A stretch of DNA of 64,000 nucleotides from positions 2,678,267 to 2,742,266 of the forward strand of contig NZ_KZ454938.1 of assembly GCF_002797325.1 (NCBI RefSeq), read 5' to 3'. A program made the position numbers and the translations under genes. A model generated the notes under the pieces. The model searched no databases and had not been told where the DNA came from. It saw nothing but the letters and a program-made list of their open reading frames with translations. Below are positions 9,508 through 19,295 of this stretch, piece by piece. This DNA is from Bacillus sp. FJAT-45037. GTDB lineage: Bacteria; Bacillota; Bacilli; Bacillales; Bacillaceae_D. Each line of letters opens with the position of its first letter. Within the stretch, counting starts at the first letter, position 1.

Positions 9508-9642
9508 TAATAATTCTCCTCCGTTTTTAAATCATACTTACGCATTTCTAGGTAAGTTCAATTAATCACATTGATTATTTTATCATAGCTTTCTCTAATC
9601 GAAATTAAATATTTATGACAAAGTGATTACCTACTCTAAAAA

Positions 9643-9675
9643 AAACCGTTCGCAGAAAAAGAACTGCCAACGGTT
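9643..9675 (-). terminator. Rho-independent terminator of tagO
   Basis: AACCGTT/AACGGTT stem with inner GCAG/CTGC pairs, followed on the minus strand by a run of eight T. It overlaps the tagO stop codon, so tagO has its own transcript end and the sugar-pathway genes downstream probably have their own promoter. Confidence 0.85.
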
Positions 9676-10747
9676 AACTACTTTTAGAACCCACTCTTCC
9701 AGCCACTCTTCGATAAATCGATAGTAAAGGCTTGTATCGTTCATTAATTAGACCAACCATCTCAGCAATAAGTTCAACCATTAATAGTAAGCCAATCAAC
9801 AATAGGACTGTTCCCCATAATGTCGTGCGTGAAAACAATATGGCACTAAAACTAAAAACAATACCTAGTGCATAAATCATTAAGACCGTATTTTTATGCG
9901 AGAAACCTATCGCTAAAAGTCGGTGATGCAGATGTGATTTATCTGGTGATGAAATAGGTTTTTTATTAACTAATCGACGAATAATAGCATATGTTGTATC
10001 AAATATAGGCACACCAAGAATTAAGATTGGAACAACGAAACTAAACAATGTCACACTCTTATACAAGCCCAATAAAGACAAGATCGCAATTCCATACCCT
10101 AAAAACAACGCACCAGTGTCACCCATAAATATTTTCGCTGGATGGAAATTAAACCAAAGAAACCCTAGTGTACTCCCTAAAAAGATTAAAGCAATCAGTA
10201 AAATCATTTCTTTTCCAGCAATGCCAGCCAATACAGCAATCGTTGTAATGACGATAGCTGATACACCAGCAGCTAGTCCATCAAGACCATCAATTAAATT
10301 AATAGCATTAGTAATAGCTACAATCCAAAATATTGTAATAGGAATAGCCATAAGTCCAAATTCAACTTGACCGAAATAAGGAAGTGTAATGAATTCAATC
10401 TGGAGACCGCTCACTACTACTACTCCAGCCGCAGCAATTTGACCAAGTAACTTAACCTTTGCTGATAACTCTAATTTATCATCTAAAATTCCGATAAGAA
10501 CTATAATTAATCCACCAACTGTGATCCCAGTAATTTGGTAGTTGTGTAATCCACCTACAAAGTAACCTACTACTACACCGATAAAGATCGCTAAGCCGCC
10601 GAGACGAGGCATGACTTTTTGATGTACCTTACGATAATTTGGCTTGTCAATCGCCCCAATTTTTACGGCAAACTTCATGACAAAAGGCGTAATAATAATT
10701 ACGGTTATGAGAGATGCAATAAATGCGTATATTATTTGCATGTCCAT
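9674..10747 (-). CDS. tagO: Undecaprenyl-phosphate GlcNAc-1-phosphate transferase (TagO/WecA)
   Basis: 357 residues, close to the usual 350-360 of TagO. Multi-pass membrane protein with D-K-P-N-Y-R-K-V-H near residue 35, N-L-I-D-G-L-D-G-L-A-A-G (Mg and substrate binding) at about 150, F-M-G-D-T-G-A-L-F-L-G at about 210 and H-L-H-H-R-L-L near 275. It moves GlcNAc-1-phosphate from UDP-GlcNAc onto undecaprenyl phosphate, which starts wall teichoic/teichuronic acids and SCWP. The ATG has GAGGGG 8 nt upstream. Separate promoter and terminator suggest it serves more than one polymer. Confidence 0.92.
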   Translation of the reverse strand: MDMQIIYAFIASLITVIIITPFVMKFAVKIGAIDKPNYRKVHQKVMPRLGGLAIFIGVVVGYFVGGLHNYQITGITVGGLIIVLIGILDDKLELSAKVKLLGQIAAAGVVVVSGLQIEFITLPYFGQVEFGLMAIPITIFWIVAITNAINLIDGLDGLAAGVSAIVITTIAVLAGIAGKEMILLIALIFLGSTLGFLWFNFHPAKIFMGDTGALFLGYGIAILSLLGLYKSVTLFSFVVPILILGVPIFDTTYAIIRRLVNKKPISSPDKSHLHHRLLAIGFSHKNTVLMIYALGIVFSFSAILFSRTTLWGTVLLLIGLLLMVELIAEMVGLINERYKPLLSIYRRVAGRVGSKSS

Positions 10748-10785
10748 TCTTATAACCCCTCAAAAAATATATTTTCATCCGCTTA

Positions 10786-10813
10786 ATCGTACCATAAAAT
10801 AGAGTAAAATCAA
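10786..10813 (-). promoter_or_regulatory. Candidate sigma-A promoter of tagO
   Basis: On the minus strand TTGATT (10813-10808) and TACGAT (10791-10786) are separated by 16 bp, ending about 40 bp before the tagO ATG. Match to consensus is moderate. Confidence 0.45.
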
Positions 10814-10944
10814 TCATTATTTCCATAATCCCATTCTTTCATACATTATTCTACAAAGAAATTCGTTTAGTTTCTTCTATATTAATGTGTGCCTTATTCA
10901 CTTTAGATATTAAGACAATGACTAGGGAAAAAATTCATAAAAAA

Positions 10945-10967
10945 TAGAGCCCTTAATACAGGCTCTA
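10945..10967 (-). terminator. Rho-independent terminator of the NlpC/P60 gene
   Basis: TAGAGCC/GGCTCTA stem followed on the minus strand by six T. It closes the gene at 10981-12150. Confidence 0.85.
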
Positions 10968-10980
10968 CTTTATCTATTGA

Positions 10981-12150
10981 TTACTTCTTCGCTTCGTACA
11001 AAGATCTAATTTCACGTTTCATCTCTTCTAGCTGAGCTTCGATCTCTGGTAGGTCATTATACGCACCTGGATATAATGCATTACCAGAAGCCTTAATTTG
11101 AGAAGAACGGTTTTCTAATCGACTGAGTAAAGCAAAATTAGCCTCGACTTTACTTAATTCATTATTTTCTACTTGGATTTTCATGTCTTTCAATACTTTG
11201 TAACGAGTCATTTCCCAGATTACTGTTTCACGTGTAATTTTAGCAGGAACGATGAATTTTTCACCAAATAGTCTACGTTGGTCTGACCCTGTAACTTGGC
11301 CAATCGCACGTTCACCACGGAGGATATTACGCGAGTTTTCATTATATACAGCTACCATCTCATCAGTAATTCGACCAGATTGAATATGCTTAGCAAGCGC
11401 ATCTTGTGAACTGAGTGCTCGTTCTCCCATGCGCACTCCGTCAAAGAAGCTCGCTGCTCTCACAACAAAGTTGCTTGCATCGTTCACTTGTGAAATTAGT
11501 GATCCTGTTGGTCCTGCACCTTGAGCTGTCTCAACAGCATACTTTGCTGCATTATATTCTCTCTCAAATTGAGGTGTAATTTGAAGTTGATTTGTTGAGC
11601 TAACCACGTAATAAGGACGTAAACTACGAGCGGTGATGCTAGCTTCAGCCACAAGACCATCAACTTTAACAGAGTTACGAGTAGTTTGATCTAATAATGA
11701 ACGATTCCCAATATATCGTTGGCTCCAATATGATTCATTCAATGAGCTTACTGTAATACCTCTTGATGATGAAGCATGAATGAATTGATTATTCCCTAAG
11801 TAAATTCCTGCATGTGAAGCTCCTGGCTGATATGTAGTAAAGAAAACAAGATCACCTTTTTGTAAATTATTACGGCTAACTGGTTCTCCTGCTGCATAAA
11901 TTTGAGCAGTTGTTCTTGGAATACTCACTCCGTTTTGTTCGAATACGTAACTGAGAAATCCAGAGCAATCAAATCCTCTTGTTGAACGTCCACCAAATAC
12001 GTAAGGAGTCCCTATATGACTATGAGCATCTCTGATAATTTGATCTTGTAGTGTATTAGCTTGAGCAGTCGGATTAACTAAAATTTCTGTCGTAACTAAT
12101 CCTGCTGTCGCAATTCCAAATGCTAAGATCCACGTCTTCCACTTCTTCAT
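10981..12150 (-). CDS. Exported NlpC/P60 hydrolase with C-terminal SbsC-type wall-binding module
   Basis: About 389 residues. Signal peptide ending near T-A-Q-A; NlpC/P60 domain at about 35-155 with catalytic Cys in F-D-C-S-G-F, His in S-H-A-G-I-Y-L-G and a third polar residue in F-I-H-A-S-S. The family usually cleaves D-Glu-diaminopimelate bonds in peptidoglycan stems. Residues about 175-385 form the helical module shared with four other proteins here (core S-D-Q-R-R-L-F ... P-A-K-I-T-R-E), resembling the SCWP-binding domain of SbsC. The ATG at 12150 is chosen because GAGGGGG lies 9 nt upstream; the in-frame ATG at 12168 has none. Confidence 0.88.
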   Translation of the reverse strand: MKKWKTWILAFGIATAGLVTTEILVNPTAQANTLQDQIIRDAHSHIGTPYVFGGRSTRGFDCSGFLSYVFEQNGVSIPRTTAQIYAAGEPVSRNNLQKGDLVFFTTYQPGASHAGIYLGNNQFIHASSSRGITVSSLNESYWSQRYIGNRSLLDQTTRNSVKVDGLVAEASITARSLRPYYVVSSTNQLQITPQFEREYNAAKYAVETAQGAGPTGSLISQVNDASNFVVRAASFFDGVRMGERALSSQDALAKHIQSGRITDEMVAVYNENSRNILRGERAIGQVTGSDQRRLFGEKFIVPAKITRETVIWEMTRYKVLKDMKIQVENNELSKVEANFALLSRLENRSSQIKASGNALYPGAYNDLPEIEAQLEEMKREIRSLYEAKK

Positions 12151-12332
12151 TTTGTAAATCCCCCTCATATACCCTCTATGTAAAGTAACTAAACTAGTAT
12201 TTTTTAGTACATTACTGAGTATACTAGAATAAATGACCTATAAACATTAAAGGGAGATTAAAAAACGACTGATTTTGTTACACTCCTGTAACATTAGACA
12301 TGTTTTTGTCGTAAAATAACATATTTCAGCAT

Positions 12333-12380
12333 AAAAAGAAGATAGAGAGGTGGCTTTTGTCGCCTCTCTATCTTCTTTTT
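12333..12380. terminator. Strong bidirectional-looking terminator
   Basis: A 19-bp near-perfect stem around TTTTGTC with A and T runs at the two ends; it closes the M14 carboxypeptidase gene. Confidence 0.9.
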
Positions 12381-12386
12381 CGTTAA

Positions 12387-14294
12387 TTACTCATCTTCTT
12401 CGGTGAATTTAGTTCCCTCTACTGTTTCTTCTGCAACTTCTTGGCTATTTTCTTCTGTGACTTTATCATCAGCTTGATCAAGTGTTCCTTCACTCTCTAC
12501 GATTGCTTCTTCTTCAGACCCTTCCTGTATAGCCGATGAGTCCATATGTTCTTGTGAAGACGACTGCATTGTTATCAACCTATTACGAATGTCTTCCTCC
12601 CAGCTACTTAATTGCTGCTCGATCCCATTAAGTTGAGGATACATTCCTGGATGTAATCTATTCCCATCCTCTTTGATTCGATTTGCTCGATTTTGTATTC
12701 TATTTGATAAACTAAGCTCTCTTTCGACTTGATCAAATTGCCCATTTGCAAGGTACTCTTCGGCTCTATTATACAACTCATATAATGTCACCTCGAAGAT
12801 CAAAGCTTCCCGTTTGATTTTCGCAGGAAGGACAAATGTATTACTTGCTAATGCACGGTTAGAAGAACCCGGTAAACGTCCAATTGAATTTTCGGCCCTT
12901 CTAATTTCACTTGATAAGTGATGGTACGCCGACACGGCACTATCCGTTAACTTGTCTGCTCTAATATGTGCTTCAACGTCTGCTGAAGCATGATTTACTC
13001 TTACTCCATTATTCCCCACATCAATTACATAAGCTGACCTTAAGACTTTTTCTTCTGCATAAGCTAATTGATCTAGCAACCAATTTTTCTGTCCACCATT
13101 AATCTTCTCTAGCGTTGTGTGTGTACGACTTATTTGACGTCTATTATGGTTGTATAAATCCATGAATTCTTTTGAGATAATAAAGTCACCAGCATCAGAA
13201 ATTCGATAATACGGGTCTAAGCGATTAGCTAATAGTTGACTACTTTTCACTTGAGCTGTTGCAAATTCCGTTATGCGTGGAACAAATAACTTATGCCCCT
13301 CTTGCGCGATATATAGCCCCACTCTTTGATTTTGTTGCCAAATCCGATCATAAGCAGAGATTGGTAGATTCGTTTGCCCGACATATCTACCTAACTCTGG
13401 GGTCAAGGCTGGTCGATGCCATTTATCAACAAACCAGTCTGTCATTCCTCCACCAGAAGGGTTTGCACCCGAATAAATAAGGGTATAGCCAGTTAGGTTG
13501 CTCACACCTCTTGCATAGCTTAAATCTCGTTGATAACGCGCTCCAGATTGCTTGTAGTTCCAGAACAACACTTCTCCACTTGAATGATAGTTTATTGCCA
13601 TCTCTGGGTCTATCTGGTGAGTGAAATTAACGAGTGCTTGAACTTCACGCGAAGAATGAGGTGCTGGTCCCTTATAGTTTTGATAATAAGGTCTGCCGGG
13701 ATTCCCTCTTATATTAGCCCAGTTTGCATCATATTGACGGTTAAGGTCTACCCCTTTACCATTGGCTTTCCACCTTTTGAAATTCGGACTTCCATCATTC
13801 ATAACAAGAAGAGAAGTATGCTGACTTGATGGGAGTGCTGATAAACCCCTCTGTTGAAGTTCAACACCATCTGGATTGAGCATCGGCACGAACCAGATAG
13901 TTGAATCATTAAGAATGTTTCTCGTACGATATGGGCCGAAATTCGAGTTAGTTTGATAGGCCTTGGCATATTGATCGATCATATGCATGCTCAAGTTTGT
14001 TGTCATCCATTCCCGAGCATGGTGAGAGCCTGTTATTAAAATATTAGAAGGTCCCTTACCTACCGATACTGCAAATATATCTCGACCATATTCACTTTTT
14101 CCGATTACTTTGTAAGAAACTAAGTCTGGATACTTGGCTGCGATTGCCAATATATCTCTTTCCATCATGGCGTATGTATACGTTTGCTTTGGATTTACAA
14201 TAGAGGCATGAGTGTTATCTTGAAATCCAAATAAATAAAGTGAGCTGAGTAAAACTAATATTATTATTTTCCCTTTTATTTTAAAACTGTTCAT
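12387..14294 (-). CDS. Exported M14 zinc carboxypeptidase with C-terminal SbsC-type wall-binding module
   Basis: 635 residues. Signal peptide at about 1-30; M14 peptidase domain at about 36-335. Zinc ligands are visible as H92-A-R-E95 and a later His in M-A-I-N-Y-H-S-S-G-E; the general-base Glu lies in L-T-P-E-L-G. Gamma-D-glutamyl-meso-DAP carboxypeptidases such as ENP1 belong to this family, so a peptidoglycan-peptide substrate is likely. Residues about 345-575 carry the shared wall-binding module (S-S-N-R-A-L-A ... P-A-K-I-K-R-E-A-L-I-F-E), followed by a very acidic tail of about 55 residues. The enzyme plausibly acts on the outside of the wall, held by the SCWP. Confidence 0.88.
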   Translation of the reverse strand: MNSFKIKGKIIILVLLSSLYLFGFQDNTHASIVNPKQTYTYAMMERDILAIAAKYPDLVSYKVIGKSEYGRDIFAVSVGKGPSNILITGSHHAREWMTTNLSMHMIDQYAKAYQTNSNFGPYRTRNILNDSTIWFVPMLNPDGVELQQRGLSALPSSQHTSLLVMNDGSPNFKRWKANGKGVDLNRQYDANWANIRGNPGRPYYQNYKGPAPHSSREVQALVNFTHQIDPEMAINYHSSGEVLFWNYKQSGARYQRDLSYARGVSNLTGYTLIYSGANPSGGGMTDWFVDKWHRPALTPELGRYVGQTNLPISAYDRIWQQNQRVGLYIAQEGHKLFVPRITEFATAQVKSSQLLANRLDPYYRISDAGDFIISKEFMDLYNHNRRQISRTHTTLEKINGGQKNWLLDQLAYAEEKVLRSAYVIDVGNNGVRVNHASADVEAHIRADKLTDSAVSAYHHLSSEIRRAENSIGRLPGSSNRALASNTFVLPAKIKREALIFEVTLYELYNRAEEYLANGQFDQVERELSLSNRIQNRANRIKEDGNRLHPGMYPQLNGIEQQLSSWEEDIRNRLITMQSSSQEHMDSSAIQEGSEEEAIVESEGTLDQADDKVTEENSQEVAEETVEGTKFTEEDE

Positions 14295-14418
14295 TGCTTT
14301 ATCCGCTCCTCTATTAGTCTATAGTTTAGATTTATCTATTATTCTACTAAATATCCGAACTAGATTGTCAGTTATATAACGTGTATCTACTAAATAAAGA
14401 TATCCTAAATTCGAAGAA

Positions 14419-14444
14419 AAAAGACCCCTTATTAGAGGTCTTTC
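14419..14444 (-). terminator. Rho-independent terminator of the amidase gene
   Basis: AAGACC-type 8-bp stem with TTATTA loop and a T run on the minus strand, just after the amidase stop. Confidence 0.8.
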
Positions 14445-14449
14445 GTCTA

Positions 14450-16222
14450 TTAACGATCACGATAATAATCAAGAATTCCAAGATAAATGGCTTCAGCCGC
14501 ATCTCTTTGGAAACTAGCTTGTGTTAAACGTTGAGCTTCATTTTGATTTGTAACAAATCCTAACTCTACGAGAACACTTGGCATTCTTGTATGACGAATT
14601 ACAGAGAAGTTGCCTTCCTTGGCACCGCGATCTCGTGTATTCAAGGCAGCAATTAATCTCTTCTGAATCTTTTCAGCAAGTTCCTTACTCTCTGCACTAC
14701 TGTGGTTTGCATTCCAGTAAGTTTCAGTTCCATGAGCTGAGGAAGCTCCTGCAGCGTTGGCATGAATACTCACAAAGATCTCCGCCCCTGCATCATTAGC
14801 AATGCGTGAACGATCTGGTAATTCAATGAATGTATCGTTATTTCTAGTCATAACAACATTTGCACCAGCAGTCTTCAATCGTTGCTCGAGCAATAGTCCG
14901 ACACTTAGTACAACATCCTTTTCACGGACACCGAATGCTACGGCACCAGGGTCTTTTCCCCCGTGTCCAGGATCAACAGCAATAGTTCTTCCAACTAAGG
15001 CTGCAGCTTCATTTGGAATTCCCTTCTTCACGTAACTAGAGTGTACGAAACCTAGCAAATCACCTACACGAATTAATGACCAATCACCAACCATTTGATA
15101 AATCTGAACGTACGTACCAATAGTTAAGCGACCTGTTTGATTAGATTGTGCCGTAGGCTTTGAGCGAACATTTAAAGAAGTCGCCGTAACCATCCCTACA
15201 TCTGTCTGTTCACCAAAATTTATGAAGTTTGTATGAATATAAGCCGTAGAGTTATTATAATAAAACTCGGCCCAAGAACCTTCAATTGAAACAATTTCAA
15301 CAGAGTCATGTTGACGAAGTTGACCCAATGTACTTGATGATGCATTAGGTTGGGTACGGACATTTAATACTGAAGCTGTAATCGTTCCGATCACCGCATT
15401 TGATTGACTGATTCCATCAATCGGTTCGCCATTTTTCACATTTTCATAGTTAGATCTTGTTGTTTGTTCAATAGATTGCAACTGCGAATTGATTGAAGCT
15501 GGAAGATTTTGATATCCACCTGCAGCCTTAATTTCTGATGCGCGGTTGTTCAACCTTGACAGCTTTGCAAGTTCACTTGCGGCTACGCTATGATTCCCAT
15601 TTAGAAGAATCGTATGGATATCATTTAATAAACGATACTGAGATACCTCGTAAATCGTTCTTTCTTGTGCAATTTTTGCTGGTCTTATGTACTTACTGCC
15701 AACAATTTGTCTATTATTTGATCCATATACACGACCTACATGCATTTCTACTCTACGAATTTGACTTGTAAACTGATCATATAGGTCATTGACCTCGCTT
15801 ATTTGACCTTTGTTAATTGCTTGATTGAATCGGTTTAATTCTTCTTGAAGACGATCACCTTGACGAATTGCATCGATAAGATGAGCCGCGTGAAAGCGAA
15901 CATTATTCGCAGAATTCAAACGTTGTTGTAATGCAGTCTTATCTGACGAGTTATTTAATCGATTAATAGAGTTTTGCGCAGTATTAATTGAAGAAACTGC
16001 TCGATTATATTGTGTATTAAATGCAGTAGAGTAAGTCACCTGATTGGTGTTACTTAAGCTAAAGTAAGGCCACAATTTATTTGCCTCGGATTCTGCTGAT
16101 TGTACCTGGCTTCTGACTTGAGTGACGGACACACTTGATGCCTCAACTGCTAATGTAGGTAGTAGCATACTTGCAATGAGTAGCATACACATACTTATTA
16201 GTGAGACTTTTGTTTTCCACAC
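14450..16222 (-). CDS. N-acetylmuramoyl-L-alanine amidase (Amidase_3) with SbsC-type module and two SH3 domains
   Basis: About 590 residues from the GTG at 16222, which has AGAGGAG 8 nt upstream; longer in-frame starts add residues in front of an otherwise normal signal peptide. Order: signal peptide, SbsC-type wall module (about 30-270; core S-N-N-R-Q-I-V ... P-A-K-I-A-Q-E), two SH3_3 units (each with L-N-V-R), and the Amidase_3 domain at the C-terminus. Zinc/catalytic residues appear in D-P-G-H-G-G, R-E-K-D, S-I-H-A-N and V-E-L-G-F. It cleaves MurNAc from L-Ala. Here the wall module is N-terminal, unlike the NlpC/P60 and M14 proteins. Confidence 0.9.
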   Translation of the reverse strand: MWKTKVSLISMCMLLIASMLLPTLAVEASSVSVTQVRSQVQSAESEANKLWPYFSLSNTNQVTYSTAFNTQYNRAVSSINTAQNSINRLNNSSDKTALQQRLNSANNVRFHAAHLIDAIRQGDRLQEELNRFNQAINKGQISEVNDLYDQFTSQIRRVEMHVGRVYGSNNRQIVGSKYIRPAKIAQERTIYEVSQYRLLNDIHTILLNGNHSVAASELAKLSRLNNRASEIKAAGGYQNLPASINSQLQSIEQTTRSNYENVKNGEPIDGISQSNAVIGTITASVLNVRTQPNASSSTLGQLRQHDSVEIVSIEGSWAEFYYNNSTAYIHTNFINFGEQTDVGMVTATSLNVRSKPTAQSNQTGRLTIGTYVQIYQMVGDWSLIRVGDLLGFVHSSYVKKGIPNEAAALVGRTIAVDPGHGGKDPGAVAFGVREKDVVLSVGLLLEQRLKTAGANVVMTRNNDTFIELPDRSRIANDAGAEIFVSIHANAAGASSAHGTETYWNANHSSAESKELAEKIQKRLIAALNTRDRGAKEGNFSVIRHTRMPSVLVELGFVTNQNEAQRLTQASFQRDAAEAIYLGILDYYRDR

Positions 16223-16350
16223 ACTAAAAACTCCTCTCATTTTTAAAACTGTTAATCTTTTCTTATTATCGACTATTTTCGCAGATATTTCATCATTCTT
16301 TCTACTCATTACTACATATTTTTTATATTTTTTTACCAATTAACCCAAAA

Positions 16351-16391
16351 AAACCACGAAAACTAGCACTTGTAGCTAGTTTTCGTGGTTT
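16351..16391. terminator. Rho-independent terminator downstream of the hypothetical gene at 16406
   Basis: Perfect 17-bp stem with 7-nt loop followed by A/T-rich sequence; it separates the hypothetical gene from the amidase gene. Confidence 0.85.
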
Positions 16392-16405
16392 CGATTCTTT
16401 TAAGA

Positions 16406-16726
16406 TTAACTCAAAGTTGTATATGTGAAAGGTTCTAAAGTAGTTGCATCTTTTTTAAGATAATCTTTAGCTAGTTCATACGGAATTAGATTAAATTGAT
16501 CATCGCTCTCAGAAATCATATATACACCTTTTAAAGTATCAAGATCAACCTCGGCATAGGCTAGAAAACCTGGATAGAATAGGTTATTACTCGATTCAAA
16601 TATTGCCTTTACAAGTACCTCACCATCACTATCTTCATTTAGTTCCATTTTCTCAAAAACTTTTATAGCCCAAGCTTTACTTTTATATTCACCAATAATC
16701 TTCTTAGAAAAATTAACATTCTCCAT
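16406..16726 (-). CDS. Hypothetical protein, 106 residues
   Basis: Acidic, no signal peptide or membrane segment. Mixed alpha/beta composition with aromatic-rich strands. GGAGG lies about 13 nt before the ATG, a long spacing. It stands alone with its own terminator, divergent from secA2, so a regulatory or accessory link to the S-layer export genes is possible but nothing in the protein shows it. I do not recognise the family. Confidence 0.65.
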   Translation of the reverse strand: MENVNFSKKIIGEYKSKAWAIKVFEKMELNEDSDGEVLVKAIFESSNNLFYPGFLAYAEVDLDTLKGVYMISESDDQFNLIPYELAKDYLKKDATTLEPFTYTTLS

Positions 16727-16835
16727 GTTTTTTAGTTACCTCCAAAGAAATTCGACATTTTCTATATTTTATTATAACAGACGACACAAAGGTACTTCTA
16801 GGGAAACAAGTATCATTTTTCATTAATTTGATATA

Positions 16836-16864
16836 TGGCTAGGTATTCCTAATAATGTTATAAT
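16836..16864 (+). promoter_or_regulatory. Candidate extended -10 promoter of secA2-slaP
   Basis: TGTTATAAT (perfect -10 with extended TGn) ends at 16864; the -35-like TGGCTA is 17 bp upstream and weak. It lies about 48 bp before the secA2 ATG. Confidence 0.55.
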
Positions 16865-16912
16865 CACACTGAGTTTGAAATGCTTGCTTTTAGATGTAAG
16901 GAGAGATTTATC

Positions 16913-19273
16913 ATGATAATTGGCATTAAGAGAATTGTCCAGAATTTCCAAAATAGAGATTTAAAGAAATATATTAGTAAAGTGACTGACATTAATGACT
17001 TAGAGCCAAAGATGGAAGACCTTTCTGATGAACAATTAAAAGAAAAAACTACCATTTTTAAAAAAGCGATCCAAGATGGACAGACTATTCATGACCTACA
17101 AGTTGAAGCTTTTGCCGTAGTTAGAGAAGCTTCAAAACGTGTTTTAGGTTTAAGGCACTACGACGTACAGTTAATAGGTGGACTAGCATTAACAGATGGA
17201 AACATCTCTGAAATGTCTACTGGAGAAGGGAAAACTTTAGTAGCATCACTTCCAAGCTATCTTATCGCTCTAGAGGGAAAAGGTGTTCATGTTATTACAG
17301 TAAATGAATACCTTGCCAATCGTGACCGTGAACTAATTGGAAAATTACATGAATTTTTAGGGTTAACCGTTGGATTGAACATTCCTCAATTGTCTAGCGC
17401 AGAAAAAAAAGAAGCCTATAATGCTGATATTACATATGGTGTTGGGAATGAGTTTGGATTTGATTACCTTAGAGATAATATGTCTTCAAAAAAAGAAGAT
17501 CAAGTACAACGTCCTTTTCATTATGCTTTAATTGATGAGGTTGACAGCGTATTAATTGACGAGGCTAAAACACCACTTATTATTGCGGGGAAAACCTCCG
17601 TTACACCTAATCTTTATCGGGTATGTGCTAAAGTTGCTAGCTCACTCAAGGAAAATACCGATTATATTTATGATAAATTCACGAAAGCAACGAATTTAAC
17701 TGATGATGGTATTACAACTATTGAACGTACTTTCGGGATTGATAACCTCTATGATATTGACCATCAAACGTTGTATCATTTTGTTCTCCAAGCGTTACGA
17801 GCGAAAGTTATGTTTTCAAAAGACGTAGATTATATTGTTTCTGACGGCGAAATTAAGTTAGTGGATATGTTCACAGGACGCATTATGGATGGACGTACTT
17901 TCAGTGATGGGCTCCATCAAGCATTAGAAGCTAAAGAGAACCTCGGTATCACAGAAGAAAATAAAACCCAAGCCATGATTACTATTCAAAACTACTATCG
18001 AATGTACCCAACATTAGCTGGAATGACTGGAACGGCTAAGACCGAAGAGAAGGAATTCCAATCTCTTTATGGCATGAATGTCATAGCCATTCCTACAAAT
18101 CGTGAGCCGTTAAGAATTGATCGTGATCCTTCACTATACTTGACCAAAGAACAAAAATATCAAGCGGTAACTACTGAAGTCAAAAAGCGACATCAAAAAG
18201 GGCAGCCTATTCTAATCGGTACTTCATCTATTATCCAATCTGAAGCTATGGCTAGATGTCTTGAAGAGGAAAATGTCCCATTCCAATTATTAAACGCTAA
18301 AAGCCTTGAAAAAGAGGTGAAATTAATCTCTCTTGCTGGTCAAAAAGATCAAGTGACAATTGCTACAAATATGGCCGGTAGAGGAACGGACATCATCTTG
18401 GGTGAAGGAGTAGCTGAGCTCGGAGGTTTATACGTTATTGGTACTGAACGTCATGAAAGCCGACGAATCGATAACCAATTAAAAGGGAGATCTGGTAGAC
18501 AAGGAGACCCTGGTGAAACAAAAATGTTTACTTCATTAGAAGATGATATTATCCAACGTTTCGCTAGCGAGGAAGTTGAAGTCTTACAGCCGAAGTTAGT
18601 AGCCGACTCTACTGGTATGATTACAGCAAAGGAAGCTTATACATTAGTTAATAAAGCCCAAGTTATGTGTGAAAATCAAAGCTATTCTATTAGAGAGTAT
18701 ACACTCAAGTTAGATGACATCGTTAATGAGCAACGTACAACTGTGTATACACTACGTAACAATGTTCTTCAATCAAAGGACTTGTTAAAAACTACTACCG
18801 CCATGATTAAATCAAGTTATACCTACTTTATTGATCAATATTGCTCTGATCATCTTCTACCAGAAGAATGGGCACTTGATGAATTAGAAAGTAAATTAAA
18901 GCTTTTAAATATTGATGTGGAACTAGTGGCTATCGAGGATATAGATCGTGAAGAGATAGATTCTCGTATTCATCAAGCAGCTTCTGATTATATCGCCCGC
19001 TTACATGATTCCATCGGGGACGAAAGTTTAGATTCTACATTTAAAAATATTCTAAGAATGTCTATCGACTTTCACTGGTTACAGCATATTGAAGAAATGA
19101 ATAGGCTCAAAGAAGGGATAAGTTTAAGAAGCTACAGTCAAGAAGACCCTATACGCATTTTCCAGCGAGAAGGCTTCCACTTATTCGAACAAATGTATCG
19201 TAATATTGAATTAGATGTCAGTATCTATGTGGCGAAAGCCTTTAATGATATTGAGCACAGCAAGACTATGTAA
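16913..19273 (+). CDS. secA2: Accessory Sec translocase ATPase SecA2
   Basis: About 786 residues from the ATG at 16913, which has AAGGAGAG 6 nt upstream; an earlier in-frame ATG (16880) has no ribosome site. The DEAD motor is complete: Walker A M-S-T-G-E-G-K-T-L near residue 100, Walker B L-I-D-E-V-D-S-V-L-I-D-E-A, and motif VI-like G-R-S-G-R-Q-G-D-P-G. The C-terminal zinc-binding and lipid-binding tail of housekeeping SecA is missing, as in SecA2 proteins. The next gene is slaP, so this matches the Bacillus anthracis SecA2 that exports S-layer proteins. Cargo is likely the S-layer protein at 37545-40280. Confidence 0.93.
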   Translation: MIIGIKRIVQNFQNRDLKKYISKVTDINDLEPKMEDLSDEQLKEKTTIFKKAIQDGQTIHDLQVEAFAVVREASKRVLGLRHYDVQLIGGLALTDGNISEMSTGEGKTLVASLPSYLIALEGKGVHVITVNEYLANRDRELIGKLHEFLGLTVGLNIPQLSSAEKKEAYNADITYGVGNEFGFDYLRDNMSSKKEDQVQRPFHYALIDEVDSVLIDEAKTPLIIAGKTSVTPNLYRVCAKVASSLKENTDYIYDKFTKATNLTDDGITTIERTFGIDNLYDIDHQTLYHFVLQALRAKVMFSKDVDYIVSDGEIKLVDMFTGRIMDGRTFSDGLHQALEAKENLGITEENKTQAMITIQNYYRMYPTLAGMTGTAKTEEKEFQSLYGMNVIAIPTNREPLRIDRDPSLYLTKEQKYQAVTTEVKKRHQKGQPILIGTSSIIQSEAMARCLEEENVPFQLLNAKSLEKEVKLISLAGQKDQVTIATNMAGRGTDIILGEGVAELGGLYVIGTERHESRRIDNQLKGRSGRQGDPGETKMFTSLEDDIIQRFASEEVEVLQPKLVADSTGMITAKEAYTLVNKAQVMCENQSYSIREYTLKLDDIVNEQRTTVYTLRNNVLQSKDLLKTTTAMIKSSYTYFIDQYCSDHLLPEEWALDELESKLKLLNIDVELVAIEDIDREEIDSRIHQAASDYIARLHDSIGDESLDSTFKNILRMSIDFHWLQHIEEMNRLKEGISLRSYSQEDPIRIFQREGFHLFEQMYRNIELDVSIYVAKAFNDIEHSKTM

Positions 19274-19295
19274 CCACTAAAAGGGGTAAATAAAC